In this document: positions 33,282 through 42,859 of the stretch, in pieces
Numbering within the stretch: position 1 is the stretch's first letter
Layout of the letters: every line of letters begins with the position of its first letter
NCBI RefSeq assembly: GCF_000299935.1
Contig: NZ_AMRL01000003.1
Coordinates: 124,001 to 188,000, forward strand
Length of the DNA stretch: 64,000 nt
Reading direction: 5' to 3'
Source: Oceanibaculum indicum P24
GTDB taxonomy: Bacteria > Pseudomonadota > Alphaproteobacteria > Oceanibaculales > Oceanibaculaceae
Notes under the pieces: model-generated
What the model was told of the DNA's origin: nothing
The model's database searches: none
What the model saw: only the letters and a program-made list of their open reading frames with translations
Made by a program: the position numbers and the translations under genes

Positions 33282-34265
33282 ATGGGACGCCTGATTTCCG
33301 GCCTGCTGACCTTCCTGCTGCTGGGCCTGCTGGCCGGCGGCGGGCTGGTCGCGTGGGGCTATGCCCAGTTCACCCGTCCCGGACCGCTGCAGGCGCAGAC
33401 CGCGCTGGTGATCCCGCGCGGCAGCGGTGTCGAGACGATCGCCCGTCGGCTGGAGCAGGCCGGCATCCTGCGGCATCCCGAACTGTTCATGGTGGCGGTG
33501 AAGATCAAGGGGACTGCCGGCTCACTGAAGGCCGGCGAATACGCCTTCAAGCCCGGCATCAGCCCGCGTGAGGTGATGGCGCTGCTGCAGAGCGGCGAGA
33601 CCGTGGTGCGGCGCCTGACCATCGCCGAAGGGCTGACCGTGCGCCAGATCGCCAGCCAGCTGGCCGCCGTTGAAGGGCTGGACGGGAATCCCGCCGACCT
33701 GCCGCCGGAAGGCAGCCTGCTGCCCGAGACCTATCATTTCTCCTATGGTGACGAGCGGTCGGAAATTCTCCGCCGCATGCGCAATGCCATGCGCGAGACG
33801 CTTGACCGGCTGTGGGAACAGCGCGCGCCCGACCTGCCCTTCGACACCAAGGAGGAAGCGCTGGTGCTGGCCTCCATCGTCGAGCGGGAGACCGCGATCC
33901 CGGCAGAACGCCCGCGCGTCGCCGCCGTCTTCGTGAACCGGCTGCGCAAGGGCATGCGGCTGCAATCCGACCCGACGGTGATCTACGGTCTCAGCGATGG
34001 GCTGGGGGTGCTGGAACGGCCGTTGCTGCGCGTCGATCTGCAGAAGGACCACCCCTACAACACCTATACCCGCGACGGGCTGCCGCCGGCGCCGATCTGC
34101 AACCCCGGTCGCGACTCGCTGCGCGCGGTCCTCAATCCGATTTCCAGCGACGAATACTACTTCGTGGCGGATGGCAGCGGCGGCCATGCCTTCGCCCGCA
34201 CGCTGGACGAGCACAACGCCAATGTGCGGCGCTGGCGGCAGTTCCAGCGCGAGCAGCGGCAGTAG
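33282..34265 (+). CDS. mltG: Endolytic murein transglycosylase MltG
   Basis: This 327-residue protein has one N-terminal membrane helix (about 5-27), a LysM-like domain and the YceG catalytic domain. The catalytic glutamate is Glu201 in LASIVERETAI. LQSDPTVIYGL and NPISSDEYYFVADGSGGHAFA are conserved. It cuts nascent glycan strands at the outer face of the inner membrane and so ends polymerisation. In many alphaproteobacteria yicC and gmk follow it; here der, on the opposite strand, ends 3 bases away. Confidence 0.94.
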   Translation: MGRLISGLLTFLLLGLLAGGGLVAWGYAQFTRPGPLQAQTALVIPRGSGVETIARRLEQAGILRHPELFMVAVKIKGTAGSLKAGEYAFKPGISPREVMALLQSGETVVRRLTIAEGLTVRQIASQLAAVEGLDGNPADLPPEGSLLPETYHFSYGDERSEILRRMRNAMRETLDRLWEQRAPDLPFDTKEEALVLASIVERETAIPAERPRVAAVFVNRLRKGMRLQSDPTVIYGLSDGLGVLERPLLRVDLQKDHPYNTYTRDGLPPAPICNPGRDSLRAVLNPISSDEYYFVADGSGGHAFARTLDEHNANVRRWRQFQREQRQ

Positions 34266-34268
34266 GCG

Positions 34269-35690
34269 TTACTTCTTCTTCCCGGCGTAGGGATTGCGGC
34301 CCTTGCGCAGATACACGCGCACCGGCACGCCCGGCATGTCGAAATCCTGCCGCAGCCCGTTCACCAGATATCGCTGGTAGCTGCCTGGCAGTTCCTCCGG
34401 ACGGCTGGCCCAGATCGCGAAGGTCGGCGGCCTGGTCTTGATCTGCGTCATGTAGCGCAGCTTCAGCCGGCGTCCGGCGACCAGCGGCGGCGGATGCATT
34501 TCCAGCAGGCCGGCCAGCCAGCGGTTCAGCTGCGCGGTGGAGATACGGCGGTTCCAGGTGTCGTACACCTGGAAGACGGCGGCCATCAGCCGGTCAAGGT
34601 TGCGCCCCTTCAGCGCCGACAGCGTCACCACCGGCACACCCTTCACCTGGCTGAGCGACGTCTCCAGCCGGTCGCGCAGGTCGGCCAGCGCGGTTTCCTT
34701 GTCGGCAACCGCATCCCACTTGTTGAAGGCGATGACGAGGGCGCGCCCCTCCTCCTCCACCATGCGGGCGATGGTCAGGTCCTGCTTGTCCATGCCCAGC
34801 TCGGCATCCAGCATCAGCACCACGACATGGGCATAGCGGATGGAGCGCAGCGTATCCTGCACGGACAACTGCTCCAGCTTCTCGTCAATCCGTGCCTTGC
34901 GGCGCATGCCGGCGGTATCGACCAGCCGCACCGGCCGCCCCTCATATTCCCAGTCAGTGGCGATGGCGTCGCGGGTGATGCCGGCCTCAGGACCGGTCAG
35001 CATGCGCTCCACGCCCAGCAGCCGGTTGACCAGCGTCGATTTGCCGGCATTCGGCCGGCCAACAATCGCCATCTGGATGATCCGGGGCGCGTCATCCGGC
35101 AGCAAGTCGCCGTCCAGCACCTCCTCGCCATCCTCACCGGTCACCGTCAGCCCTGGTTCCGTCTGCGGCTGCTCCTCGTCCTCCGGCTCTTCCTCCGGCA
35201 TGTGTTCGACGATGGCGTCATACAGGTCGGACAGGCCGATGCCATGCTGCGCGGAAAACGGGATCGGGTCGCCCAGCCCCAGCGCATAGGCCTCCAGCAG
35301 GCCGGGTTCACCCGCCCTGCCCTCGCATTTGTTGGCAACCAGCACGACCGGCCGGCTGCCCTTGCGCAGCAGCCGCGCGAAGGTCTCGTCCAGCGGCGTC
35401 AGCCCGGCGCGCGCATCAACCACCATGAGGGTGAGGTCGGCCTCCTCAATGGCACGCTCGGTCTGCTGGCGCATCCGGGCGGGCAGGCTGTCATCGTAGC
35501 TGTCCTCATAGCCGGCCGTGTCGATCAGCCGGAAGCGCAGCGGCCCGAGCTGGCCTGCAGCCTCGCGCCAGTCGCGGGTCACGCCGGGCGTGTCCTCGAC
35601 GATGGCCAGCTGCTTGCCGGCCAGCCGGTTGAACAGAGTCGATTTTCCGACGTTCGGCCGGCCGACAATGGCAATGGTAAAGCGAGTCAT
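34269..35690 (-). CDS. der: Ribosome assembly GTPase Der (EngA)
   Basis: Der matures the 50S subunit. It has two GTPase domains: G1 GRPNVGKST at 10-18 and GRPNAGKST at 211-219, with NKCE and NKWD as base-recognition motifs. A KH-like C-terminal domain ends in a basic tail ([12 protein letters not shown]). The linker between the domains (about 165-205) is acidic and longer than in E. coli. I chose the ATG at 35690 rather than an upstream frame without support. It ends 3 bases from mltG, tail to tail. Confidence 0.96.
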   Translation of the reverse strand: MTRFTIAIVGRPNVGKSTLFNRLAGKQLAIVEDTPGVTRDWREAAGQLGPLRFRLIDTAGYEDSYDDSLPARMRQQTERAIEEADLTLMVVDARAGLTPLDETFARLLRKGSRPVVLVANKCEGRAGEPGLLEAYALGLGDPIPFSAQHGIGLSDLYDAIVEHMPEEEPEDEEQPQTEPGLTVTGEDGEEVLDGDLLPDDAPRIIQMAIVGRPNAGKSTLVNRLLGVERMLTGPEAGITRDAIATDWEYEGRPVRLVDTAGMRRKARIDEKLEQLSVQDTLRSIRYAHVVVLMLDAELGMDKQDLTIARMVEEEGRALVIAFNKWDAVADKETALADLRDRLETSLSQVKGVPVVTLSALKGRNLDRLMAAVFQVYDTWNRRISTAQLNRWLAGLLEMHPPPLVAGRRLKLRYMTQIKTRPPTFAIWASRPEELPGSYQRYLVNGLRQDFDMPGVPVRVYLRKGRNPYAGKKK

Positions 35691-35730
35691 GTCGCTCAAA
35701 TGACCTGTCCCAACCTGATGTTTGTCGGGC

Positions 35731-37071
35731 TCAGCGCAACGCCAGCAATTCGGCGTCGTCGGTGAGGATGTACAGCGTATTGTCCGCAACCACCGGCGTC
35801 ACTGAGACACCATCCGGCAGGTCGAAGCGGCCAAGGACCTCGCCGGTATAGGGCGAGACCGAGATCGCCTCGCCGTGCGAACCGGCGACGATCAACCTGT
35901 CACCGGCCAGCACCGGCCCGGACCAGAAGATCGGATCTTCCCGGTCCTCCTCATCCTCGAAGCGCGGCAGCCGGGTGATCCAGCGGATAAAACCCTCCTT
36001 GCGGGTCAGCGCCACCAGTTCGGCATCGTTGCTGATGACGAACACATAATCGCCCGCGACCCACGGCATCTGGGTGCCGCCAATATCCTTTTCCCACAGG
36101 CGCGCGCCAATCCGGCGGTCAACCGCTGCCATACGGCCGCTATGGCTGATCGCCAGCACGATCTCGCGGTCGATCACCGGCAGGCCGCGGATATCGGCCA
36201 GGCTGGAAATCGCATCGACCCGGCGCACGGCGGTCAGATTGTCGGTCCACAGCAGGCGGCCATTTTCCGCCCGCAGCGCGAAGATCTCACCGGAGGAGAA
36301 AGGCGCGATGACCACGTCGCGCTCCACAGCCGGGCTGGCGCCGCCGACAAGACCCGCCACCTCGGAGATGCCGGCATGGCCCCACAGCCGCTCACCGGTT
36401 TCCGCGCTCAGCGCAATCATCTGATTGTCCAGCGTGATGACGAAGACCCGGCCGTCCGAGACGCTCGGCGCGGCACGAACCGGGGCCGGCATGTTGGATC
36501 GCCAGACCTGTTCGCCATTCTCCGCCGAAAGCGCCAGCACCTGAGCATAGCCACTGCCGACATAGACCCGGCCATTGGCATAGCCCAGCCCGCCGCCGAC
36601 CACGGCGCTGTCCTCGCCCTCCGGCGCGGTCTCGACCTGCCACAGCCGGTTGCCGTTCCGGGCATCGAAGGCGCTGACCATGCCCTCGGCATCAATGGTG
36701 AAGACCTTGCCGGCTGCCACGATGGGCGGCGCGATCAGCACGGCTTCGTCGCCGGAGCCTTCGCCGGCATCGGCGCGCCAGACCACGCCCGGCGCATCGC
36801 CAAGCGCCAGATGATGCATGGCGTGATTGGACCGCCCACCGGCCATGGCCCAGTCCGGATTGACGACCGGGCGCGGCAGGCGGACCGCCAGTTCGGCGAC
36901 CTGGGGATCGGCCTTCAGCTCGCTGTCGAACAGCAGCACGGCCATGCGCTCGCCCGGCAGCGGTGGCGCTTCCTTGGTGCCAAACCAGCCGCAGCCGGCA
37001 AGCGCGCCCGAAAAGGCGACAGCAACGGAAACCGACAGGGTCCAGCGGGTCAGGGCGCGAAATCTGGTCAT
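35731..37071 (-). CDS. bamB: Outer-membrane assembly lipoprotein BamB
   Basis: This 446-residue lipoprotein has a signal peptide with lipobox LAGC (Cys27) and an eight-bladed beta-propeller of PQQ-like repeats (e.g. [29 protein letters not shown], about one every 42 residues). BamB supports the BAM complex that folds outer-membrane proteins. It lies 41 bases upstream of der and 8 bases after a YfgM-like gene, the conserved YfgM-bamB-der order. Confidence 0.93.
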   Translation of the reverse strand: MTRFRALTRWTLSVSVAVAFSGALAGCGWFGTKEAPPLPGERMAVLLFDSELKADPQVAELAVRLPRPVVNPDWAMAGGRSNHAMHHLALGDAPGVVWRADAGEGSGDEAVLIAPPIVAAGKVFTIDAEGMVSAFDARNGNRLWQVETAPEGEDSAVVGGGLGYANGRVYVGSGYAQVLALSAENGEQVWRSNMPAPVRAAPSVSDGRVFVITLDNQMIALSAETGERLWGHAGISEVAGLVGGASPAVERDVVIAPFSSGEIFALRAENGRLLWTDNLTAVRRVDAISSLADIRGLPVIDREIVLAISHSGRMAAVDRRIGARLWEKDIGGTQMPWVAGDYVFVISNDAELVALTRKEGFIRWITRLPRFEDEEDREDPIFWSGPVLAGDRLIVAGSHGEAISVSPYTGEVLGRFDLPDGVSVTPVVADNTLYILTDDAELLALR

Positions 37072-37078
37072 CTGGGGA

Positions 37079-37720
37079 CTATTCTGGCAGGGCCTGAAGC
37101 AGCTCGGCGGCGCGGGCGCGGGCAGCCTGCGGCGCTTCCAGATCGTCGGTCACCTGGCGCAGCAGCGCGCGTGCCTCCGCCCGGTTGCCCTGGGATTCCG
37201 CCGCCAGTGCCGTCAGTTCGCGCGCCAGATGGCGCCAGGGGCTGGTGCCCTCGACCAGGGTCGCCAGGTGCGCCTTCACGGCGGCAGCCTCGCCCGCTTC
37301 CAGCCGGCGCTGACCACCCAGCACCAGCGCCAGGTCGCGCAGCGACTGGGGAGCGGCGGCATCGCCGGCCAGCGCGTCCAGGGATGCAATTGCCTCCGCG
37401 CGCTTTTCCTGCTGCCACAGCAGGCCCGCCTGCTCCAGCCGAGCCAGTGCGGCATAGCCGGAGCCGCCCGACTGCGCCAAGGCGGCAAACCGGTCTGCCG
37501 CCTGGTCATTCTGCTCACCGACGAGGGCCACCGCCGCCGCATAGCTCTGCGCCGCTTCGGCCTGCTGGCGGGACTGGTATTCCTTCCAGCCGACATAGCC
37601 GGCGGTTCCCAGCAGCAGCGCCGCCACGCCGCCCACGATCAGGTACCGGTAGCGCGACCAGACGCGCTTCAGATTGTCCTGACGAAGTTCCTCGTCGATT
37701 TCGCGAAAAATATCGGCCAC
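37079..37720 (-). CDS. YfgM-like tetratricopeptide membrane protein
   Basis: This protein of about 213 residues starts with GTG at 37718-37720 (VADIFREIDEELRQDN), the typical start of the family. One membrane helix lies at about 27-45, then helical repeats of TPR type rich in Ala and Leu fill the periplasmic part. YfgM works with PpiD and the Sec translocon in protein export. It sits immediately upstream of bamB. The longer frame to 37879 would overlap a mobile-element-like repeat and was not chosen. Confidence 0.85.
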   Translation of the reverse strand: MADIFREIDEELRQDNLKRVWSRYRYLIVGGVAALLLGTAGYVGWKEYQSRQQAEAAQSYAAAVALVGEQNDQAADRFAALAQSGGSGYAALARLEQAGLLWQQEKRAEAIASLDALAGDAAAPQSLRDLALVLGGQRRLEAGEAAAVKAHLATLVEGTSPWRHLARELTALAAESQGNRAEARALLRQVTDDLEAPQAARARAAELLQALPE

Positions 37721-37837
37721 GGGCAAGCTTCTCGCTAACGGGAGGACCGGATCGGTCCGAAAGCGGCGTAAGGTAGCCTCCGCGCCCCGGCAATGCAATG
37801 CGAAGCGGTGCCGCACCGGCGAGTTCGCATGCCTTAG

Positions 37838-38101
37838 GTTGTATCGACAGTCAGGGTTGGATCGCGGTATTGAGCGCAAATCGTTCAGTTTCAGGAGTCA
37901 AAGCGCAGGAAGGGTCGTCCCCTTCTAAGCTTTGGCGACGCCAAAATGGGCGATTTGCGCAATATTTCTCCGAAACGCGGCGAATTTTGTCCCTGAATGC
38001 GTTGCGCCCCGCTTGTGGTGGACGGCACCACGGCGCGGTTCGCGCCTGTTCAGGATCAAAATTCGACACGCGCCGCGCCCAAACCTGACTGTCGATACAG
38101 C
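37838..38101. mobile_element. MITE-like element with 23-bp terminal inverted repeats
   Basis: This 264-bp non-coding stretch is bounded by 23-bp inverted repeats matching at 21 of 23 positions: left 37838-37860 (begins GTTGTATCGACAGTCAGG) and right 38079-38101 (complement begins GCTGTATCGACAGTCAGG). It is flanked by TTAG (37834-37837) and CTAG (38102-38105), which fit a YTAR target duplication as made by IS5-family elements, one base diverged. No transposase is inside. A GTGGTG-GACGG-CACCAC hairpin lies near 38015. It separates the YfgM-like gene from the DUF2794 gene. Confidence 0.7.
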
Positions 38102-38178
38102 CTAGGCCTTTACGCTGCCGGCAAATTTGGCAAAACTGTTACATCATCCCCAGACGGAACAGGTGCCGAGACCGCCTT

Positions 38179-38514
38179 ATGAACCAGTTCGTCCACCTGG
38201 CCGACTATCGCAAACAGCGCCGAGGCACCTATTTCAGCCGGTACGAGCTGGGCAGGATACTGGATGTGTACAGCCGCCGCGTCGCCTCGGGCGAATGGCG
38301 CGATTATGCCATCGACCATGACGGCCAGGTCGCCAGTTTCTCGATCTTCCGCCATACCCACGAACGCCCGATCTTCGCCATCCTGAAATGCAACAAAGGG
38401 CCGCAGCGCCCGGTGGACTATCTCCTGGTCAGCGGCAAGCAGCAGCTGAAGCGCGCTTCCACGCTGGAGGAAATTCTTGCCGCCTTCGACCGCCGCCTTG
38501 AAGTGGTCCGCTAA
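38179..38514 (+). CDS. DUF2794 family protein
   Basis: This 111-residue soluble protein matches the DUF2794 family of alphaproteobacteria: HLADYRKQRRGTYFSRYEL at the start, then SGEWRDYAIDHDGQVASFSIFRHT, and a C-terminal helix. The function is unknown. It is short, basic and shows no membrane segment. The gene lies 77 bases after the MITE-like element and is the first of a rightward series. Confidence 0.82.
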   Translation: MNQFVHLADYRKQRRGTYFSRYELGRILDVYSRRVASGEWRDYAIDHDGQVASFSIFRHTHERPIFAILKCNKGPQRPVDYLLVSGKQQLKRASTLEEILAAFDRRLEVVR

Positions 38515-38597
38515 GGCCGCACGCTGAAACGGCGGCAGGATCGACGCCGCACCCCGCATCCGCTATTGTCTGGCGCGATCCTTGCTTGGCTCAGAAC

Positions 38598-39176
38598 ATG
38601 AGCCGATACGCAACAGGTGCCAGAGCAGACATGTCGCAATCTCCCTATCGAAGCGGCGCGCCGGCAGGCCGTCCGCCCCGGCATGTGCCCATGCCGCCGC
38701 TGAAGATCGCCCCGGCGCGGGAAGCCCCGCGCCCGAAGAAGCCGCGCGCCGACATGTCGCATGACGAGCGGGCGGCGGAGATCGTCGATCATCTGCGCGA
38801 CGCCATCGAGAGCCGCAAGGATGGCGGCGAGAAGGCCGGCGGCATGTCCTACCGCGACTGGCGCAAGCTGGCGCAGCAGGAAATCGCCGAGGCGCTGCGC
38901 GATACAGCACTGCGCGCCGCCATCGGCGAGGTGATGTCGGCCCGGCGCATCGGCAATCTGGCGCTTCGGCTGGGCTTCATGCTGCTGGCCGCCGTCGCCT
39001 CCTTCTTCGCCTTCTGGTTCGGCGTGGTCTGGATCGGCCAGGAATTTGGTGCCGCCTGGAGCACGCTGGCGACCGTCACCGCGCTGCTGCTGACCGGTGC
39101 CTTCATCGCCGGCGGGCTGATGGTCGGCGGCAAGGATGGCGACCCTAAGGACCAGATCGACCCTGACCGGCTGTAA
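38598..39176 (+). CDS. Two-helix membrane protein of unknown function
   Basis: This protein of about 192 residues (start MSRYATGARADMSQ; alternative starts at 38631 and a weak TTG at 38586) has a long hydrophilic N-terminal half with many Pro, Arg and Lys (about 20-60), a helical stretch ending DTALRAAIGEVM, and two membrane helices (about 120-145 and 153-172). The tail KDGDPKDQIDPDRL is acidic. I do not recognise the family. It is not coupled to its neighbours and its function is open. Confidence 0.6.
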   Translation: MSRYATGARADMSQSPYRSGAPAGRPPRHVPMPPLKIAPAREAPRPKKPRADMSHDERAAEIVDHLRDAIESRKDGGEKAGGMSYRDWRKLAQQEIAEALRDTALRAAIGEVMSARRIGNLALRLGFMLLAAVASFFAFWFGVVWIGQEFGAAWSTLATVTALLLTGAFIAGGLMVGGKDGDPKDQIDPDRL

Positions 39177-39268
39177 ATATTTCCGCCGGTAAGTACGCTC
39201 CCCTTCCCCCCTATCCGCTTCCCCTGATACATCTTGACCCCAATCAAGAAGATCAGCGGAGGAAGCCC

Positions 39269-40045
39269 ATGCATCTTAGCCTCAACGGGCGCAACGCCAT
39301 CGTCACGGCGGCGGGCGGCGGCATCGGCAGGCGGATCGCCGAGCTGTTCCACCAGGCCGGCGCCCGGCTGTTCCTCTGCGATATCGACGAGACGGCGCTG
39401 GACGAGACCATCGCCGCCCTGCCCGGCAGCTTCGGCATAGTGGTGGACGTCGCCGACCGGGCGCAGGTGGACAAGTTCATGGACACCGCGCTGAAGGAGC
39501 TGAACGGCCTCGACATCCTCATCAACAATGCCGGCATCGCCGGACCGACCGGCCCCATCGAGGAGATCGACCCGGACGAGTGGCAGCGCACCCTGGATGT
39601 GAATCTGAACGGGCTGTTCTTCTTCACCCGCCGCGCCGTGCCGGCCCTCAAGCAATCCGGCGGCGGTTCCATCGTGAACCTGGCCTCCGCCGCCGGGCGT
39701 TTCGCCTTCCCGATGCGCAGCCCCTATTCGGCGACGAAATGGGGTGTGGTCGGTGTCACCCGCACCCTGTCGGTCGAGCTTGGAGAGTACGGCATCCGGG
39801 TGAACGCCATCCTGCCCGGCTCGGTCGCTGGTCCGCGCATCGAGAAAGTGCTGACCGCCAAGGCCAAGGCGCGCGGCATCGGCGAGGAGGAGATGCGCGC
39901 CGAGATGCTGGCACCGATCTCGCTGAAGGAATTCGTGACCGCGACCGATGTGGCCAGCATGGCGCTCTATCTCTGCTCCGACGCCGGACGGCACGTCACC
40001 GGACAGAGCCTGAATGTCGATGCCGGCACCGAATATCTCGTCTGA
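39269..40045 (+). CDS. Short-chain dehydrogenase/reductase paired with a 2-hydroxyacid dehydrogenase
   Basis: This 258-residue SDR has TAAGGGIG at 10-17, NNAGIAGPTGP near 87, catalytic Ser in NLASAAG, Tyr and Lys in YSATK, and the end SLNVDAGTEYL. It is of the NAD-dependent classical type. GGAGG precedes the ATG. The next gene, a 2-hydroxyacid dehydrogenase, follows after 22 bases, so the two probably work on related substrates such as a hydroxy- or keto-acid. Sequence alone does not give the substrate. Confidence 0.83.
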   Translation: MHLSLNGRNAIVTAAGGGIGRRIAELFHQAGARLFLCDIDETALDETIAALPGSFGIVVDVADRAQVDKFMDTALKELNGLDILINNAGIAGPTGPIEEIDPDEWQRTLDVNLNGLFFFTRRAVPALKQSGGGSIVNLASAAGRFAFPMRSPYSATKWGVVGVTRTLSVELGEYGIRVNAILPGSVAGPRIEKVLTAKAKARGIGEEEMRAEMLAPISLKEFVTATDVASMALYLCSDAGRHVTGQSLNVDAGTEYLV

Positions 40046-40067
40046 CCCCCAGTCTCAGGATGAACCC

Positions 40068-41093
40068 ATGACCGCACCCTTCCGTACCCTGACGCCGGAC
40101 GCCCAGTATCATGACGACGCGCTGGTCGAGCGCGAGGCCGCAGCCGGCCAGCTGAACCTCGTCACCCTGCGCGAGCGCGGCGCCGAGGCCATCCCCGATG
40201 CCGAATGGGAACAGGCCGAGGCCATCCTGCTGTGGCACGAATGCCCGATCACCCCGGCGCTGGTGCCGAAGCTGAAGAAATGCCGTATCATCGTGCGCTG
40301 CGGTGCCGGCTTCGACCATGTCGAGCTGAAGGCGACGGGCGCAGCCGGCATCCCGGTCTGCAACGTGCCCGACTATGGCACCAGCGAGGTGGCGGACCAC
40401 GCCATCGCCCTGATGCTGACGCTGCGCCGGAACATCGTGCAGTATAATGACCGCATCCGCACCGACCCGGTGGCCGGCTTCGACTGGAGCGGCCCGGCCA
40501 CCACCATCCGCCGCATCCGCGGCCAGAAACTGGGCATTGTCGGGCTCGGCCGCATCGGCACGGCAACGGCCCTGCGCGCCAAGGCCTTCGGGCTGGAGGT
40601 GATGGCCTACGACCCCGGCCTCGCCTGGGGGCAGGAGATCGCGCTGGGCGTCACCAGGATGGCCGACCTGCATGACATGCTGGGCAAAGCCGATATCGTC
40701 AGCCTGCACGCGCCGCTGACCGAGGAAACGCGGCACATCATCGATGCGGCGGCGCTGGCCGCCATGAAGCCCGAAGCCGTGCTGGTGAATACGGCGCGGG
40801 GCGCGCTGATCGACCTCGGCGCGCTGCACGCAGCACTGAAGGAGAACCGCATCGCCGCCGCCGGCCTCGACGTACTGCCGAAGGAACCGCCGGAAGCCGA
40901 TCATCCGCTGATGCGCGATTTCCATGACCAGCCGGACTGGATCAGGGGCCGCCTCGTCGTCACCCCGCATGCCGCCTGGTACAGCATCGAGAGCCAGACT
41001 GATGCCCGCCGCAAGGCGGTAGAGACAGCCATCGCCTTCCTGCGCGACGGTGAGCTGCGCAACTGCGTGAACGGAGCCTATCTGAAGCGGTGA
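40068..41093 (+). CDS. NAD-dependent D-2-hydroxyacid dehydrogenase (CtBP/SerA-like)
   Basis: This 341-residue enzyme has the Rossmann motif GIVGLGRIGTATALRAKAFG (about 151-170), catalytic Arg in VNTARGALID, Glu in VLPKEPPEA and His in TPHAAWYS. It oxidises or reduces D-2-hydroxyacids and resembles the phosphoglycerate dehydrogenase/CtBP branch. It follows the SDR by 22 bases with an AGGA ribosome site. No ACT domain is present, which argues against SerA itself. Confidence 0.86.
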   Translation: MTAPFRTLTPDAQYHDDALVEREAAAGQLNLVTLRERGAEAIPDAEWEQAEAILLWHECPITPALVPKLKKCRIIVRCGAGFDHVELKATGAAGIPVCNVPDYGTSEVADHAIALMLTLRRNIVQYNDRIRTDPVAGFDWSGPATTIRRIRGQKLGIVGLGRIGTATALRAKAFGLEVMAYDPGLAWGQEIALGVTRMADLHDMLGKADIVSLHAPLTEETRHIIDAAALAAMKPEAVLVNTARGALIDLGALHAALKENRIAAAGLDVLPKEPPEADHPLMRDFHDQPDWIRGRLVVTPHAAWYSIESQTDARRKAVETAIAFLRDGELRNCVNGAYLKR

Positions 41094-41131
41094 TCCGGCT
41101 GTGACTATTTCGCTCTATCCTTGCCATCACC

Positions 41132-41239
41132 CTCCAACCGTCACCCCCGCACTTGTTGCGGGGGGCCAGGCTTCCGCCTGCTGGATGCCCGCCCGAGTAA
41201 GCTGAACCCTGGATTCCCGGCACAAGGCCGGGAATGACA
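41132..41239 (+). repeat. Dispersed intergenic repeat, copy 2 (two-hairpin type)
   Basis: This 108-bp copy matches the element at 12668-12788. It folds as CCCCCGCA-CTTGT-TGCGGGGG on the left and ATTCCCGGC-ACAAG-GCCGGGAAT on the right. Compared with copy 1, the right stem differs by a paired G-to-C and C-to-G change that keeps the stem. The left loop CTTGT and right loop ACAAG are complementary. It sits between the hydroxyacid dehydrogenase gene and a convergent small gene. Confidence 0.9.
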
Positions 41240-41260
41240 TATGAGGAAAACCGTCAGCGC

Positions 41261-41458
41261 CTAACCCTGCTTCTCGTCCGCCGGCTCGATCTCATCGTAA
41301 TGCTCCAGGAAGCTGTCGAGGTCGCCCTTCACGCGCTCGACCATCAGGCGCACCATGCGGCGGTCCGGCGTGGCGCACAGCGCCTCCGTCGTTGCCGTGC
41401 CGAGCTGGTTGACCGCATGGGCCAGCAGCTTAATCGCCATCTGATCCGCGAACTTCAT
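41261..41458 (-). CDS. Small hypothetical protein
   Basis: This 65-residue protein (start MKFADQMAIKLLAHAVNQ, with a purine-rich ribosome site GAGAGGC just upstream) is predicted helical and soluble, with acidic ends. It ends DSFLEHYDEIEPADEKQG. I do not recognise it. It is divergent from the SpmA-SpmB-type gene and separated from it by 90 bases. The codon pattern and ribosome site argue that it is real. Confidence 0.55.
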   Translation of the reverse strand: MKFADQMAIKLLAHAVNQLGTATTEALCATPDRRMVRLMVERVKGDLDSFLEHYDEIEPADEKQG

Positions 41459-41550
41459 TGCCTGCCTCTCTGATGCCGCAACCGGCCTGTTCCATATTCG
41501 CCGCCAGCCTATAGATTGGACCCGGCTTTGGCAAAACCAGGACGCGCCCC

Positions 41551-42852
41551 GTGAACATCATCTTCCTCGCCATCGTGATGATTGCCTTCCTCGTAGCCGC
41601 GATGCGGCAGTTCGCCTGGAGCGGAGACGGGCAGTCGCCGATGGAGCTGCTGGGGGCGGGCATGATCAAGGCCGCCGAGGGCTCGGTGACGCTGGCCCTC
41701 GGCCTGATCGGCGTGATGGCACTGTTCCTGGGACTGATGAAGGTGGCGGAGGCCGGCGGCCTGCTGACCATCGTGGCGCGGCTGCTGCGCCCGCTGATGG
41801 TGCGGCTGTTCCCCGAGGTGCCGGCGGATCATCCGGCGATGGGTGCCATGATCATGAATTTCTCGGCCAACGTGCTGGGCCTCGGCAATGCCGCCACGCC
41901 GTTCGGCATCCGCGCCATGCAGGAGCTGGACAGGCTGAACCCATACAAGGGCACGGCAACCAACGCGATGGCGCTGTTCCTGGCGATCAACACCTCCTCC
42001 ATCACGCTGCTGCCGACCGGCGTCATCGCCATCCGCGCGGCGGCCGGCTCGACCGACCCCGCCGGCATCCTGCCGACCACCCTGTTCGCCACCATCTGCT
42101 CCACCACGGTGGCCATCGTCATGGCGAAGCTGCTGCAACGTTATTGGAGCGCCAATCCCGCCGATCTGCAGATCACGCCAGAAAAAACGGAGGCCGAAAC
42201 GGTGTCGGTGCCACTGCCGGAAAGCGACGCCCCAGCGGGTGAGGGCTATCCCGCCTGGGTGTCGGCGCTGGCGCTGGGCATCATCCTCGCCATGGTGCCG
42301 GTCACCATCCTGCATGGCCGGACCATAGCACCCTGGATCATCCCCGGCCTGATGGTGCTGCTGCTGGGCTTCGGCGCCATCAAGCGGGTGAAGATCTACG
42401 AGGTATTCGTGGAAGGTGCCAAGGACGGCTTCCAGGTCGCGGTCCGCATCATCCCCTATCTGGTGGCAATCCTGGTTGCGGTCGCCATGTTCCGGGCCAG
42501 TGGCGCGCTGGAGATGCTGATCACGCCGCTGGGCGCCATCACCAACCTGGTCGGCCTGCCGCCGGAGGCGCTGCCGATGGCGCTGCTGCGTCCGCTCTCC
42601 GGTTCCGGCGCCTATGGCATCATGGCGTCGATCATCAACGACCCCGCCATCGGGCCGGACAGCTATACCGGCTATCTCGTCTCCACCCTGCAGGGCTCGA
42701 CCGAGACCACCTTCTATGTGCTGGCGGTCTATTTCGGCGCGGTGAATATCCGCCGGCTGCGCCACACGCTGGCAGCGGCCTTGTCCGCCGATCTGGCCGG
42801 CATCATCGCCGCCACCGCCATCTGCCTCGTGCTGTTCGGCGCGCTGCGCTGA
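41551..42852 (+). CDS. Fused SpmA-SpmB-type nucleoside-recognition membrane protein
   Basis: This 433-residue membrane protein has the SpmA half first: GLGNAATPFGIRAMQELDRL (about 111-130) then FLAINTSSITLLPTGVIAIR. After a hydrophilic linker (about 195-230) comes the SpmB half: GAKDGFQVAVRIIPYLVA, LRPLSGSGAYGIMAS and YLVSTLQGSTETTFYVLAVY. Such proteins occur in Bacillus as two spore-maturation genes and in Gram-negatives as one polypeptide. The function outside sporulation is unknown; transport is likely. A convergent SDR gene ends 7 bases later. Confidence 0.87.
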   Translation: MNIIFLAIVMIAFLVAAMRQFAWSGDGQSPMELLGAGMIKAAEGSVTLALGLIGVMALFLGLMKVAEAGGLLTIVARLLRPLMVRLFPEVPADHPAMGAMIMNFSANVLGLGNAATPFGIRAMQELDRLNPYKGTATNAMALFLAINTSSITLLPTGVIAIRAAAGSTDPAGILPTTLFATICSTTVAIVMAKLLQRYWSANPADLQITPEKTEAETVSVPLPESDAPAGEGYPAWVSALALGIILAMVPVTILHGRTIAPWIIPGLMVLLLGFGAIKRVKIYEVFVEGAKDGFQVAVRIIPYLVAILVAVAMFRASGALEMLITPLGAITNLVGLPPEALPMALLRPLSGSGAYGIMASIINDPAIGPDSYTGYLVSTLQGSTETTFYVLAVYFGAVNIRRLRHTLAAALSADLAGIIAATAICLVLFGALR

Positions 42853-42859
42853 CCCGGCG

